Part shown: in pieces, positions 24,954 to 40,000 of the stretch
How positions within the stretch are numbered: position 1 is the stretch's first letter
How the letters are laid out: each line of letters starts with the position of its first letter
DNA from: Karalla daura
Lineage: Eukaryota; Chordata; Actinopteri; Chaetodontiformes; Leiognathidae
Length of the DNA: 64,000 nucleotides
Reading direction: 5' to 3'
Assembly (NCBI GenBank): GCA_029224185.1
Contig: CM055200.1
Span: 12,639,170 to 12,703,169 of the forward strand
Position numbers and translations under genes: made by a program
Notes under the pieces: generated by a model
Databases searched by the model: none
Told to the model about the DNA's origin: nothing
Seen by the model: only the letters and a program-made list of their open reading frames with translations

Positions 24954-25676
24954 GTGAGTCCCAGGACTGTGTTCATAGGTGGTGGAGGGAGGCAGAGGGG
25001 AGAGAGAGAGAGAGAGAGCGAGAGGGGGAGAGAGACACGCACTCAAAGCGAGAGAGAGAGAGAGGTGTAGGAGCACGGGCTAAGGAAGTAAAGCTAACTG
25101 GGCTGCAAGATTTCTCCCCTCCCGTCCGCGTCTTTTTTCCCCTCTCTTCCCCTACATTACTGGGACAATGAGTCATGTAATACAATCCGGCCCGGTGTCG
25201 TGTTGTTGTTTTAAACCCAACAACGGGACGTGGAGCTTTGACAGAGGCAATGCAGTTATTTTTTTCCTCTCCTCTCTCTTTTTTTGTGGAGTCCATCAAC
25301 AGCCCCACAGGCTCTACTGCACCCCCTCTCCTCCCTCCCTCCCTCCTTCCTCCTTCAACATTATCTTGTCTCCTTGTATCCCATGTTTCTCTCCGCACCT
25401 CGTCCTTCAACTTTGCGGGGATATTTCTCTCTTTTATGAATGTATGTGTGTGTGTGGACCTGGGAGGCGATCGTATAAAGGAGAGAAAGGTGTTGGTTTA
25501 GTCCTGCGGTAGACGAGCCGAGCTGAGGAGCAGAGCAGGGATGGGTGCTTTTATTTCTGAGCTGTTGCAATAAGGAGGTTTTGGTTTGACAGTCCATGAC
25601 CGATGCTTCCCCTCGTCCCTCTCTCTCTCCCCCTCTCTCTCTGCCTGCTTTCCTCTCGGTGTGTAAACTGCAGCCT

Positions 25677-25706
25677 CTGTGTGTGTGTGTGTGTATGTGT
25701 GTATGT

Positions 25707-25766
<60 letters not shown>

Positions 25767-25786
25767 TGCAGCAGCAGCAGCAGCAG
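25677..25786. repeat. Compound GT/GTAT and GCA microsatellite
   Basis: A GT repeat with TA interruptions (25677-25765) runs directly into about six GCA units. Confidence 0.95.
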
Positions 25787-28700
25787 AAACTCAGAATAAT
25801 GAATGTCTGCCCAGTGCTAGAGAAGAAAACTACAGTTGTGCTACTGTGTATGCGTGTGTGAGTGAGCGGGGGAGAGAGAGGGAGAGTGCTACACACTGTT
25901 AATTCATACATGCACACACACACACACACACATACACGTACACACTTACAGGAGACTAAACAGAAACATGAAAGTCCACCCTGGTATGATGATGTCAGAC
26001 TCTCCAGCCGGCCTGATTTTTTTTTTTCTTCTCTTCTTCTCCCCTCCCTTGCGGGTGTTTCCCCATTCAGCTGGGAGATCCTGGGTTTTCCTCCAAGCTG
26101 ATGTGGCTCTTTACACACGGCCTCTGTAGCAATAGGTGCAGCGACAAAAACGGCCGAGATGGCGGGGGAGGTAACTGTAATCAGAAACAGTACAATGCAG
26201 TACTCCCATGTCTGGTTCCTGCCTGTGTGACCCTGCTCCCTTTCCAGCAGCTGCCTGTGGAGGGAGGGAGGGAGGGAGGTGAGGCACAGGATGGACTTGA
26301 ATACGTAAGAATGAGGAAGTCATTGCAGTCTGGCATTGAACCGGTACCTTCCAGGGAAGCTACAGATACGACTGTGTTGTTTTATGAGTTGTCCGCCTGC
26401 CACACGCCTCATTCCCCTTCCGTTCTGCCCGTCTCAGGATTGCCGTCCTCTCGTGATCATGTTTTCCCTCTCCTGTCTTACTTTCCCCCCTCGCTAACGC
26501 GAGCCAGCTTGCCACAGGCCCATTGAAATTAAATGAGCCTCTCCTTCCTGTGAGACAGCCCGCCCTGGAGGTTAAGTAGCTGTCAGGGCAAACTCACTCG
26601 GGTGCACATCTCCACACCGGCCCCGGGAGCCGTCGCCCACTGTGAACTATTACAATAGAACACATTACCCCCATGGAGAGGTAATATCCTTGCCTCTGCT
26701 CAAATAAGTTGGGACTATTTTAACCCGGGAGTCATTTAACCGAGTTGCGGCTCTGGTCGGCGTCGGGCGGACTTGACCCCGATAAGTTTTCCTTTGGTGC
26801 CAGTGCGCTCAGGTTGCATCTCTGTTTGCCTGTCATATTGTGTCTTTGTCCGCCGAAGCGTCGCCGCTGTGGCTAGAAAAGCAGGCCTGTCACAGTGTGA
26901 CAGCTAAGCCTCTGTAGCCCCTTCACTGCAGTGTGGGAACTCCGAGATTCTCGGCTGGTGTCCGTAAAGCTGCAGTGGGACGCGGTTTTATCCGGCGCCA
27001 TTAAACATGTAGTGTCTCCTAGCGGGACTCGCACTCTCAAAAAGCTACAAATAATGGTGCCGGGAGTCACCAGCAGCGCCATGGCTGCGATCGCTGCCTC
27101 TGTAGCGTGCCGTTGGTGGCAGACATGATTGGTGTGCTCCTCGGAGGCGCGCAGCGGGCTGGGGGCTCCCGGGCTTGCATTTAACCTGCACTGGATCGTT
27201 ATGGAAGTCAGCTGCCTTATAAAAGGCTGCCGTCTTCAGGTGTGGCAGATGGACCGGCTCATCGGAAATAAACAGTTGTTGTAAATGGGTCATAAATTAC
27301 AGCCGGATGGGAGCACGTCGAGTCAAGATTCACACGTGTCTGATGTGGAGGCAGAATTGAATCACGTCAAACGACGCTGGCATGTCCATCAGAGGAGAGC
27401 ACTTGGTGGCCACACTATTAGAAGGGCAGGGGGGGTCGAGCCCCGCTCCTGGGTTTTAATCCAATGAGTGTTGGAGTAAACTAATTTATCCCCCCTGCCT
27501 TCGCGGGCTCAGTGCTGAAGTTATCCGGATTAGTGCGATAAGAGAGTGACTGTCAGCTTTTGTAGCCGTGCTCTGCCATAAGGGCCGATAAGATGGCTGA
27601 ATGATTGATAAACCTGTCCACGACGCCTGTTTCATTAATGTGATCCTGCTCCGTCTGGACAAACTGGTTCCCTACTCATTCACATTCATGATCTCACGTT
27701 CGGAGCCGTAGCCGGCCTCTGTGTTGTGCGGCGGGCACAAACATCACGACAGGAAATGATGAATGGTCTGTCACATTTGCTGCCGTTCATGCAGTAAAGG
27801 TTAATTAATGGGTGTATTATTCAGCGCGGACTCGCGCTAATTGACAGGTGCGTGTCCCTTTCATGTATGAAGAATAAATGACAGCGCTGGGTGCTGAAGC
27901 TGCATCCGCCGCGTATGATATCAAAGGATGGCGACCTGCTCGTCAGCTCTCAGATCCTATCACATCTGGTCCTTAGGCCGGAGAGGAATCTTAATCTCTG
28001 GTCAGAGCGGCTGCACTGTTCCATCTTTTCATTGGTATTGGATTACTATCAGTACACCCAGGCAGTTTTAATGGGCATGAAGTGCAATTTAGAGGGTTTT
28101 CTTTAGTGGGTGAGAAAATTGATCTGTGTTTTCCTGCGGGGTTTCATACACTTCTTGCTAGGTAATACGGGGTATAGGATATCAGTCAGTCAAAGTTATG
28201 GTTTCAAAAAGTCGAAGGTGATTGATTTGTTGATGGGAATTACACTCGGCCCGTGTGATTCATCTGCTCTTTACATGCTCTGCATGTCGGCATGAGATAG
28301 CCTGCACATGATGGCAGGTACTTCAGGAAATAGAGGTCATGTCAAACCATATGCACAAGGAAAAGATACAGTACAAAACACAAGGAAAAAAAAAGGATCG
28401 CTTTATATAGGAATTTTCCGGGCTGGAGAGAAGAAATGAATTTGCAATATTATACAATGGTATACAATATGCCATACCATTTAAAAAAAAAACATTCACA
28501 TTGTATTCTATCTTATACTATATAAATATTATTTTTATATATATGTATATTTATGCTAGGAGACACTTTAAATGAAAGTGAGTCCAACAGCTGAGTTGTG
28601 CAGTCCAGCAGTGACTCTGTCCACTTGTTTATGTGTGAATGAGTTTTCGATAGCACGCCGTAGAGCTATGAATGGGAAATGGAGCAAAGGCTACCAATCT

Positions 28701-31700
28701 TGTCCCGGCTGACAGGCAGGCCAGGCACTGGCAGCCAGGGGCAACCTATCTTAGTTAGACCAGTGTCCACAGTCAGAATGGCTCCCTAAATGTATTTGCC
28801 CTTGTAGCGTTCCTCCGTGCCGGTAGAGTCTCGAATTTGTCACAAGCTGTGACCCCGGCGTGCCTGCGGCGTTTGTTTGCATTGGGGGTGTTATTTCTAG
28901 AAGTCAGGCCGCGTCGCGACAGCATTAAATCCCATTGTTTTGTGCAGCCTTTTACCACTCCTGTTTGCTCTCATTTGTTTGTGCGTGGGCAGGGAACAAA
29001 GGTAACATCCAAGGTGAAAGGTGGACCCATAGAATATTTTATTAATCATGTGAGCAAACAGCAGTGGAAAAAGTGTTATCGAGAGGAAAATATGGGGCGT
29101 TCGCTTAATATGCAGCAGGGCTCCAATGTACACTTGTGCAACATTAACAATCTCGCTGAGGCAGGGATCTCTTCTTGTTGGTAATCCTTGTGTAGCAGCG
29201 TGCAGAGACAAGAAAGAAAGCAAAGAATCACATTATTTCCTGCATCTCCAACACCATTCTCAAAGCAGTGACTAAAAAAGGCGGATGTGCTGACGATATT
29301 TAAGGAGCTCAGCGGCGTGTCTGAATTGTCAGGATGTGCACCAAGGATTTCGAGGCTGCTCAGAGTTGCACAGACTTCACTGCAGAGCGGCAACAAGATG
29401 CTGTAGGTGATAAGTTTCTGAGAATTCTTTCATAATTCATCTGGCACCAGCTCAGCCATTTAGCTGGATGACGACGAACCCATTAACTATGCCAGTATCT
29501 GGAGGATGCGCAGGCTACGTGGAAATCTGCGCAGTTAAAAGTTGTTTGCTTTAGTGCCACAATAATACAGAATGTCCATGCACATATGGAGGATCGTATC
29601 CTCCAAGCGGCCTTTAAATAGTATAAAACAATCCACCATGCATCCGTGCTAGCTGCAGCTGTCACTATATATGTCCCTTTGGCAGCGTGTACAAGCCTCC
29701 ACTACCTCAAACTACACTGAAGTTCAAACGCATCCATCCGTGTCATTATTATCTGCGTGACTCATGTTGTGGTGCCTTTGCCGGAAAGTGGGAGTTAAGT
29801 TGAATTGAATTCATCAAACACAATAACAAGCGCATGTTGTCACGCGGCTGCAGAGACGAAATGCCGATGGCTCTCGTGGCCGCGTGGACTTGACGGAGTC
29901 CCTGTCAGCTCAGGTGGCGATCAGCCCGGCAAGAAGCAGATAGCACAGTTATTTCCAACATCTGCTCTGGTCCGGGAGCTGCACGGCAGACCTGGCAGCC
30001 GGCAGCCTTTGAAACCGAGAGAGGTCCATTTGTTCAGCGCCATCCTCCCTTTCAGTTTTTTGGCATTTCTCGACAGAGTCTCCATCATCCCTCTCACTGT
30101 TTCCATTACAATTAGTCAGATGGGGCTGTGAGGGGGCTGAGCTAAAGCCGGAGATGAGATTCACTGGACTCCAGTGTTGACATAGTTGCTGGTGAAATGA
30201 GATTTAGTTCATGGAAGAGTGAAGAAACCCGACAGCTACTTGATGATTGTGTTACAGCTTTCAAAGGGCCTTTGTCTTGCACTTGTTTGACAACCTACGG
30301 TGATAATCACATCAGAACCCCTGTCGTCACTCTTGATGTTTTTGTTGATGGCTTCACTGCTGCTGAGCCTTCAGGTGTATGTGCACACGCTCCAGGAACA
30401 GGGCGTCGGGAGAAGAACAAGCCCTCTCCTCCTCCATCTTTGGCTCTGCTGCATCTCCAGGCATATGCTGGGACGTGTCCCGGATCCCCCTGCGCGCTCT
30501 CACTAATTTCCCTGTGCTCTCCAGTCCATCACATCGCAGCACCTGCTCAGCACAGTAACCTTTCTCACGCTCACCAGCTGTTTGCCCCGCAGTCAGAAGA
30601 ACCACCGTGAAAGTATCTGACACTCGCTGAAGTGTCCCCAACCCCTGCCTGTGTCTGTGCATGTGTACAAAGTGCAGTTATTATTCCAGCGCATGAACTC
30701 CTCTCTAGACTGCTCCTATGATACACTGAAGGGGGGGGCTTTTTGGTAATGGGTGAGACTGTAGTCATTGCCCAGGCGTTCATTATTACTCCGGAGGCGA
30801 TTTCACCCTTGAAGTGGTAAATTACAGGTGAACCTCGGTTGTTGGCATAGACTAATTAGCTGCTTCCCATGTTTCTCTGTGGCCCAGCGTGCCTCCCGTC
30901 AAGTCTGAGAAGGACATTAAACTGGGCCAATGTGTGTAATGCGATGATGGATGGAGGCGACGCTTGGTTACCCCCTCTCATCCCTGGGACGTGGGGCTGC
31001 TGGCGTCCTCTGCCAGGTGGGCAGGTGAGGCTGCTGTTCGGGCCTATGAAGGTCGTCGGCAGCCCAGACTGTCATGCCATCCGATTTGGGATTTTGCTCA
31101 TTATTGTGACAGCAAAACTAATCAGTGGCGATGCCGGGTCCAAACGAGCGGTGTGAATTACACTGGGCAGCTCAAGCCCGTGCGAAGGTCAGGCGTGCCC
31201 TGATTTGTCATAGCACGTGTGACAGTTGTGTGAAAGCTATTCCAGATTGATGTTTGATCCGCACCTCGACCTGCATGTCAGTGGCTCGGTAAACACGCCT
31301 CCAGGTTCATTTCTTACAGGTACAATCTGAGCAGTCTCATGTACAGGGCGGCTCATGGCTGCGGACTGATAATTCATTCTACAGTTTCATACAGCAGATG
31401 TAATATTTGTGTTGTAGATGCATTATTTGTGTTTATTTAGTTAACACGTCGTCGCAGCGTGATTTACATAAAACATTTGCGGGGTGAAAATTGGGCAGCC
31501 ATAACAAAAGTACAATGGAGGAGCAGTAGGAGGGGGTCAGTCATATCTGCAGGCCAGAGGATCGTAAAACTAGGACAGCCTCTAATTGCACATGGTCACA
31601 ATGTACTTATGTTAATATCCTTTCTGAGGGCAGATGTTTTTGCATCTGGTTGCCGTCCTCCTGGACACCGTCCTTCCTGTCGTGCTGATAGTCCCTCCTC

Positions 31701-34700
31701 ACTCCTTTCAGCAAGAGAAGGGGACAAGGTGCACTTGACTCCCGCCGCAAATTGATCTCACCTCTCTTTGTCGAGTTCAATTTGATTGAACTTTGCCCTA
31801 TGAAATATCAAGACTCTCCGAAATGTGGGTAATTAGAACTAGTGGGGCCGGGATTTGACTTTCTCTCCAGGCTGTATTGATTGGACACGGTGAATTTCTA
31901 CAAGTGGATGGGTGCAGGCTAAATGCGGGGACTTTGACAGTGGGTAGTTACTCGTTCCTACTGAGCATTTTATGACTCTGGTCATTAGTTGCAACTTGTA
32001 AATGCGAGTTGGGGCTCTGGACACTTTCTGTAAGCTTGCAACTCATTATCGATCGGCTTTCCTATTTCCTGACTCATCTCCCTTCTTTCTCAAACCATGC
32101 AGGCAAATTTCACATTGCTAATTCAGGCTCGTTCGCACATTTACTTGGAGGTACGATCCTCCTACTTGAACACTCGGGCCTGCTGTTTGAACTCCCCCAA
32201 GCTGCTCGCCGTGACAAGATTAGATCGACTTTGTATCCCAATGAAAGTAAAGACAGATTTAAGGGTGCACAGCCTCTCATATCAGCTTCATGATGGAGCT
32301 CTTTTCTCTGTAACCATTCTGCCCCGTAGTCCTGCCATGCTCCCACTTATCTAGATTGCTCTGCTTTATTGAATTGAAAACAATATGGCATATCGAATCT
32401 GAGGGATCCATAAATAACAATTGTGCAGCGAAAAGCAGATCATATAGGGTAGGGCTGCAGAGGAGAAGCATCCCTGCAAGACAGGCAGGCAGGAGAGAGG
32501 GCTGGCGGGGGGGCTGCTGGCGTGGCTGTCAGCAGTGAGGCAACCCGTAATTGGAATTGTTAGCATTATGTATGAATGAGCCTTGTTTTACTGTAGGATT
32601 TATGGCTGGGAAGTTGTTCAGAGGAATGCTGGGGTTGTGTGATGCGAGGATTCCCTCGGCCTCAGGCTCACCTCTTTCAATGGAGAGAAACTGGGTGAGA
32701 AGGCATCCTCATTACAGCAGCCGCGTCTCATTGCCAGCAACTGAACGCATTATTGCATCCATCTAACCACAGTACACACAGTTGCTTGCTGCAAAATGGG
32801 AGTTTTTACTCCGAGGACCATTACACAGTTTCTTACAAAATAAGCTGACACTTTGGTAAAAATGCCCAAGCAAGTGCTAAACTTTCTCTAATGGGAAGAA
32901 CTTCTACTGCCGAGGCTCTGGTGAGAACATACATCTGGTTAAAACAACAGCAGACGTGCATCTCAATATTTATCAAGATTCATCATGTATGATGATGATG
33001 AAGGAACATTATAGATCCGTGACAACTGGCTTCAGTATAATTGCTCTGTAAATTATTCATGCATGCATGCATGCAGGTCTCTTAGAAACTCGTTTGGGGG
33101 AATAAGTAATACATTACAGGGCATTTAAGAGCACAATTATGCACCATTAGATTATGGGTTAACCAAAATAGAATACAAAACCCCTGGCAGATGGTGGATA
33201 CTGTTGAAGAATAATAATTCCTCAGGTCCAGAATTGTGGCAAATTCAGATGAGTTTTATTCACTGTACAGCGGAGACAGAAACTCACATAGTGGCTGCAA
33301 AGTTCTGTCTGATGAGCAGCTCACAGGGCAAGGGTTTTAAGCACAAACATCAAACAGTTACACTTGAGACAAAAGGTGGGGGGCAGTTTGTTGATTGCAA
33401 TGGGGGGACAGACCTCAGGAAGTTACAGTCAGACACCACATTTACATTATCAATGGGGCTAAGCCCAGCTGCAGAGACTCTTTGGCACCTCTGTAGCATG
33501 AACAAAAGGTAGATCTACAAAAGGGAGAGAGACGGCTTCCTTGGAGACAGACTTCAGGATGTCTCTGTTTAAATCTGCATAAAGGGGGATGATGATGAGT
33601 TTAGCAGGAGGGTTCAAATCTAATTAAATAGCATTGATCAAGGAAAGGTAAAACTTTTCTTCTACAATACCAACCTTCAAAAGCCAATGAAGCACACAAA
33701 TTACTTTGCATGTGCCTTTCAAAGGGGGACCCCTGCAAACTTCACCGGTCTAATAGCTATTTAATCGCCGAGATGTCAGCCCCCCAACAACACGCGTGCA
33801 GAAGCTTATAAGCAGCCCTGTCCCCGCTGGATCGATGCCGTGGGTTAATGGCGGGAGGGCCTGACATTTTCAAGTTCGTTACACCCTTTTTGTCCTGGTG
33901 ATTCGAGAGCGCAGGCCACTGTCTCATCCGATAAAGTCAGCCCACCTCCAGAAGTGTGCAGATGTGGCTGCCGCGCTGAAGGGGGAGAAAAGGGCGCCTG
34001 GCTTTCAGAGGTTTATGTGCGTGGTGAAAGGCGCTGGTGTAAGGTTACCCAGCGAACGCAGGGCTTTACTGGTCATGGTTAAACAGGATGTAGGCAGCGC
34101 TGTGACATCATCTGTGTGTCGAGGTCATTGCGACTGGAGGGAGGAGTGTGTATCGACTGGAGAGGGATTCTCTTTCCATGGTGGCTTAGTGAGGCCTGGT
34201 GCCAAGGCGGCCGCTGTTTGTTGTGTCTTTTCAGCCTGTGCTCACCCCGCTCTGGTCTCCCCCCTTCAGTGAGCTCGCATTAGACCAGGCCGCCTGACAT
34301 AACCACTCCACGCTCTGCACCCAGGCCAAATCACACACGCGTCACGACTCGATATGGTTCTTTACAGGGTATTTTAGTCTCAAAAGGAGTAGAAATGCTA
34401 AAAATATACATGCGTTATATTCTGGAGGTACAGTTTGAAGTCATGCTGCGGAGTTTAAATGCACATGATGAACATCACACATCCTCAAACATCCCCCATA
34501 TCAAGGCTTTAAGAACAGCTGAAACGCAGCACAGATCATTAGCGTTGAAACCTGACAACTGACTGTCCTTCCTGTTAATTAAGTCATGCGTTTGTGTTTC
34601 TCTGTTTGAGGAAACAGCAGATGGAGCCTTTGAATGAAAATCTTGCTTGGATGATGAATTTGTTTTCGGTTATGTAGGGGAAGTGGGTAAACCGTCACAT

Positions 34701-36551
34701 GGACGCAGGTTATTGTCTGGCTGCTGCTCGGAGGCAGTACACGGTCTGAAAGGTCATGGCAGGAAATTCAATGTCTGCCGCTCACAGAGAGATGGAATAA
34801 ACTGCGTGGAATGAGCTGCCTGTGTTTTCTGAATGGCGCTCGTGACGCCCTCATCACAACAGCAGGAGTCAAGAATGGAGATTGATCAGACCAAGCTCGA
34901 CCAGGGAGTCAATGAGGCCCAGGAAGCAAGAATCTGTGTTCGGCCTGCTGCCCAGGTTGTTTGCTCTGTAATTAGCCAGACTGTAGCAGTGCCATGGTAG
35001 ACACAAGCACACACACAGGGGATTCACCATGGAGAAAACAAACAGAGCTGCACACCTCTGCCCAACGATGGACTCTAAACCCTCAAGACTCATTGTTTTC
35101 TGTCTGATGATTAGCTGGACCAGAGAGACAACAAGCCGGATGTGTATGGCACAGCTCACGACATGCCCAAACATGACCCAAGCGAACATTAATTGAATTA
35201 CATTCATTTCACGTGTGGTTTGTAGTTCTGTTTGAGGCGAGGTTGATCAGAAGCCTCCGTCTCCTCTCTCCAACGGCTCCACTGCCGGTCTTTAAATGAA
35301 CCAGGGATGTGATCTTTGAGCCCTTGTTCCTTTTAATTAACTTCTGTATCAGCGCGGGTGGATCAATGCTCTGAGACACATATGGAATAAGCACGCCCGT
35401 CTCCAGAGCTGAGCTGAGCTTCATGTGGCCATAAAAGGGAGGGAGGGGTCAAATATAGTAGTGTGGTGGTGGTGGTGGAGGGGGGTGAGCTGTCCCTTTT
35501 GCTGCCTCAGCTCTTTTGGAGCCTCATTCACACCACCCAGTCATTTCAGTGGTATTCTGTATTTCTGTGAGGACATGAACGGATAATCCTCTTTATAGGC
35601 TATTGTGCAGATGTCAGAAATGTCTAAGATATATGGCCAAATTATCATATCGCAACTGTGACAGCTTTGATGCTGGGTGCCTGCTTTGTCATATGCACTG
35701 GTGCAAAAAACCTTGTTAATTCCATCGGTGTACAACGCTGACAACAAAGCAGGCACAGGTACCTTATTAAGAATATAAAAATCTCCCAACGGCTGACAAA
35801 TTGATATCGTGCTTGATTTTCCTCACAACAAGCTAATCCATCACGGCTGTCTCTCCGACACTGTGCCCTGCCTTTTTTTCAAAAAAAGTGCCGCTCTGTT
35901 TTCCTGCATGTGAAAGTCAGGAAGGACTTGGCGGGGGGGTGATGTGCGAGATACCATCTTGTCTCTGCTCAAAGGCACCTCGGGGAAGCGGGGCAGGAAG
36001 AAAATTGCTTATGTAAATAGCTCCGCCGCAATAATCCTCTGCTGATGACATGATGGACTTGGATTCTGAAATTCCTTTGTTTTCTTTGGGATTAACAGAC
36101 CACTTAAGTCTTGGCTCGCAGTGGCATCAGGGCATCGGCTTGCAACAGTGCGTGTGCAGCAGCGCCATTGCCATGCCAACCCGCGGCCTTGTTAGCGGCC
36201 ACCGAGACCAAGTGTCTCCGTTAATGAAAGCCAGCAGCCATAATTGCTCTCGGTCACTGAGTTAATGCCGAGACGTTTGTAGGAGGACCCCGTCCTTATG
36301 ATGAAACTGCACGGCGCTATTAATGCGCATGACATTCATGTAGGCTAATGCTAATTAGCACTATCAGCATGGTCGGAGGAGGACGTTTCCCCTTGAGCGC
36401 TGCCAGCCTCTCCAGACTGTGAATGTTACTTTAAAGGCGGCGAGCTTTTCCTCGCTGCTCCTCTAATTGGCCGAGGCTGTGCTGCAGGCCCCTCTGTAGC
36501 TGCGCTGGTCCAGTCTGGCAGAGAGGAGAGACGTATTTTCATCTCGCACCG

Positions 36552-36568
36552 CCCCCCCCCCCCCCCCC
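36552..36568. repeat. Homopolymer C, 17 bases
   Basis: An uninterrupted C run in a CpG-containing stretch. Confidence 0.93.
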
Positions 36569-37062
36569 GCCTTCGCACACTAACACCCCCCCCCTTTTTG
36601 TTGATGAGGATCGAGGCCGAGGCCGTTGACCTCGAAAAAGCCTCGCGGTCTGTCCATCCTCGGAGGTTAAGAAGCGACGGACCGCAGTCCCTTGACCTTC
36701 TGCCAGAGAAGGTTAGCGATGACCTGGCCGCCTGCTGTCTTCACACCGCTGTCTGGCATGGATGCGTGCACATTAAGTGCCCCGCAGGCACACGCACACA
36801 CACACACATACACACACACACACACACATACAGCCGTCTCATAACTTCACAAACATGAAAGCTGCTCTCTCTCTTGTGAGGACGGGGATTGTCAGTCAGC
36901 TGTTTGTGTGAATGCTCCTTCAAAGCCTCCGGTTTGAAACGAGGCTTTGAGCTAAAAGACGGGCCGCCGCGCGTAGAGCTAGAGATACTAGACATTTCCA
37001 TTCTCGCTAAACTGTTACTCATCCTTTGCCAGCGAGCGAGCGGGCGAGCGCGCGCCGCCATG

Positions 37063-37072
37063 CTATAAATAG
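37063..37072 (+). promoter_or_regulatory. TATA-like word next to a CpG-rich block
   Basis: CTATAAATAG follows directly on a CGAGCG-rich stretch (37031-37058) inside mcu intron 1. No downstream coding exon was recognised, so this is a weak promoter candidate. Confidence 0.2.
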
Positions 37073-40000
37073 GACGGAGGAGATGGTGGAGCGGAGACTT
37101 TGTTGAGGGATGCATTTCCATGGAGACTGCCTGCGCTGGGCTTCGGCTCCGTGATCTGAGAACCATTGTGGAGGATCCTGGGCCAGGCGAGCTCAAAGTA
37201 TGCGCTGGGTTTACATTTCCCACCTAGCAGCCGGGACTCCGTTGCCATGGTCTCCTGGGAGTTTCAAAATAAAACCGCCTGGCGGAGACGTCTGAGTCGA
37301 CGCCTGCGGTGGCAGCCACTGAGTTTTGCTAGGGAGCGGGATGCTACAAATCACCGTGATTACTGGGTTTACATCACGTCCCCTCAATATCACGCACACT
37401 CGCATGCAGAGTGTACGCAAAGCTATTGCTACGCCGCCTCCCCCTGTCACTTATGCAAAGCGTCTGCAGACTCGTACACAGATTAAAATCTTTTCATAGA
37501 CTGGTGTTGGAGTTGCCATCTCATGACCCAGTGGCAGCTGGCACGAGGGAGGTGAATGTGTCTGCCTTGCTATAATTGTGCTCAGTGATGCGCTGTTTAA
37601 ACATGGCCACATGACCAGCATTTGCTATATTAAATTATATGAGTACTTTTGCTTCAGTTGTTTCCCTGATGTGTGGAAGGGGAGGGGGGGGGGTGACTGT
37701 TATCTGCTTAGTATTGATTTAAGGGAAGGCGGGGCTGTTCTCCAGTCCTCTGGTACTGGAATTAAAAATGTGCTGCGTCTCCGCTGTGGATATGGAAAAA
37801 CTCATTTGATACACATCTCTTTGATCCTGTTATTTGTGTGTCTTCCGTAGTGTTTTGCTTGCGGTGTGGCAAATCTGCAGCGGGGCTCCACGACTTCCCT
37901 GTTAGATGCAGGGAGAAGACAATTATCTCCTTGTCAGGGAAACGGCTATGAGTTACTTTTTCATTCAGCTGCTGCCTGGAGATCAAATGCTTGTCACTCC
38001 GCCAGACAGTTGCTAGGTATGAGCCCCACTCTTGTTTTCCCGGGGAAAATAGTTAGGCGGTGAGGAGGCAGAGGGGCTGAGCTAAGTATCAGGAGTGGAT
38101 CAGTCGTCTGCCTCCAGCTCTCAGCTCATTTGCAGGATCCTCCTTCCACCCGGGTTCCTCAGGGAACCCTGGGGAAATCCCCATCTGGACCTGACCTGGC
38201 AGGGAAGGAGGAGATGGGAGAAGAAAGGAGGTGACAGGGGGTGACCGTACTAGCTGAGGAGGTCTCCTTTTCCTGTATGTAGCAACGTGTTTTCCATTTT
38301 TTCCATTTTCAGTCCCGGTTTGTTTTGAACGTTGCCCTGGAAAATCGGGTGTTTCACAGTGGCATTAGTCAGACCGAGCGAGGCGAGAAGAGACGTAAAC
38401 AGGTTATAGTGCGTTTGTAGTAAGTCCTGGTGCTGCTGTTGCCTGGGAAACACTTTGAAAATCTCTTTTTTTCCAACAGAATTGAAGGTTATCCATTTCA
38501 TTGTTTCCTCCCCTCTGCTTATGCTGAAAAACATGCCGTCTCCATTCTTGGCATATCTCATGTGGCAGGATGGCAGTACATCATCCCTGTGTTCTCTTCA
38601 GACAGCCTCCCTCACAACTGGGCTGCTGGCCTACTGCGCTGCCCTGCACTCTTGACTTCCATGCATTCAGTCACCTCTTACGAATAAATGTAACGCTACG
38701 ATGCACAGGCAGTTTCCAGTCCAGTCTTGAATTATTGAGCGGCCTCTGAGGCTTTCCTTCAAATCCCCTCTTCCTCCAGATGCCAAAAAAAAAACCTGAA
38801 TCGTTTTGTCAAATATCCTTCGAGGAGTTTGTTTTTTCTTTTTCTATTGTCACAAAACCTTGTAAGAAAAGCATGTAATTTTTGTCTCTGCATTCTGCAG
38901 TGTTTTTAACTCCCTGAGCCTGCTCCGCGGATGTCTTCCACCATAGCAAAGTACTTATTGCATGACTAGAGCAAGGAGGGGGCTGGAGTAGGCTGTAATC
39001 GGCAGGCTCTTCCCCCTCACATAGTACAGACTGTAGTTCATTGATCAGAATAAAGTGCTGGGAATCTGGTGGAGCTCCTGCCGTTAATGAAAAACATGAC
39101 TAGAGAGTTTCAGAACGATTTTCACATCCCTCTATCTGGTTTCTCTGGCAATTGTGGTCAGGACGTGAGGAGGGCCAGAGCAGAGGAGCACGGCCAAGGC
39201 TTATGGCGTGATGCTCGCTCAGATTGCCCAGACTGGGCTGGTGGTGGTGCAGCTCTCGTAACCATGTTAATGTCTACGTGCTATCACTAATAATGCGATG
39301 CAACGAGAGGCACTGTGCCGTTCTACGCCCCTACAACAGCCTCGGCTGAAAGCGATAGAGACGCCGCAGATCCACAACGATTGCCCTGCAGTGGGCTGCG
39401 GACGGAAACCTCCCATGTATGGGAGCGCTGCAAAGTGTTGAGCGTGCAGAATAATATCTGACATAAGGTTGGCTGTTAAGTAGGGCTTACAGTGCTGCAG
39501 GTGTGAGGCGTGGGCGCAGTGGAAGTGATGCATACTCGGGTACAAACCGGTTTAAGAACAATGTGCTGCAGGTGAGCGAACGGGCCCCGCAGTCAGGACC
39601 CGTGGGTGGAAGCAAATCCTTTAGCCAGAGAAAATCCGTGAACTTTAAATCAGCCAATAACATTTTTTTCATATACATATATATAGCTGCCTGAAAAGGG
39701 TTGCTGGAGCAGTTCGGCGGCGTCAGCACTGGTGGGGATGTCACCCACACGCCTTGACAGTGTATTAGTGGCACGGCGTCTTCAATTTCACATCTGATGG
39801 AGGCAGCTTAATGTACTTCACAGGACGGCAGAGGGAAATCCACTTACACTCGCTGGAAGCGCCCGTCTTTAGTACGCAGGGAATAATCTGGTTAATTCAA
39901 TTCAATCTTAATTCGGCAGCGCCGGATCACAACAAAAGGCGTCTCGGGCCTTTGTTTCGACATAGTGGTGACGGTGCTGAGGGGGGAGGTCTCCCGTAGG

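Noticed and set aside
24401..25171. Plus-strand frame of 256 codons overlapping mcu exon 1
   Set aside because: It is in a different frame from the MCU peptide, is rich in low-complexity RERERE and SLSLSS, and runs through the mcu donor site.
25498..26118. Minus-strand frame of 206 codons
   Set aside because: Much of it is poly Thr-His and Val-Cys from a GT/CA microsatellite; there is no domain.
27218..27226. TATAAAAGG word in mcu intron 1
   Set aside because: A good TATA match, but no CpG block, exon or other promoter signal nearby; expected by chance in a window this size.
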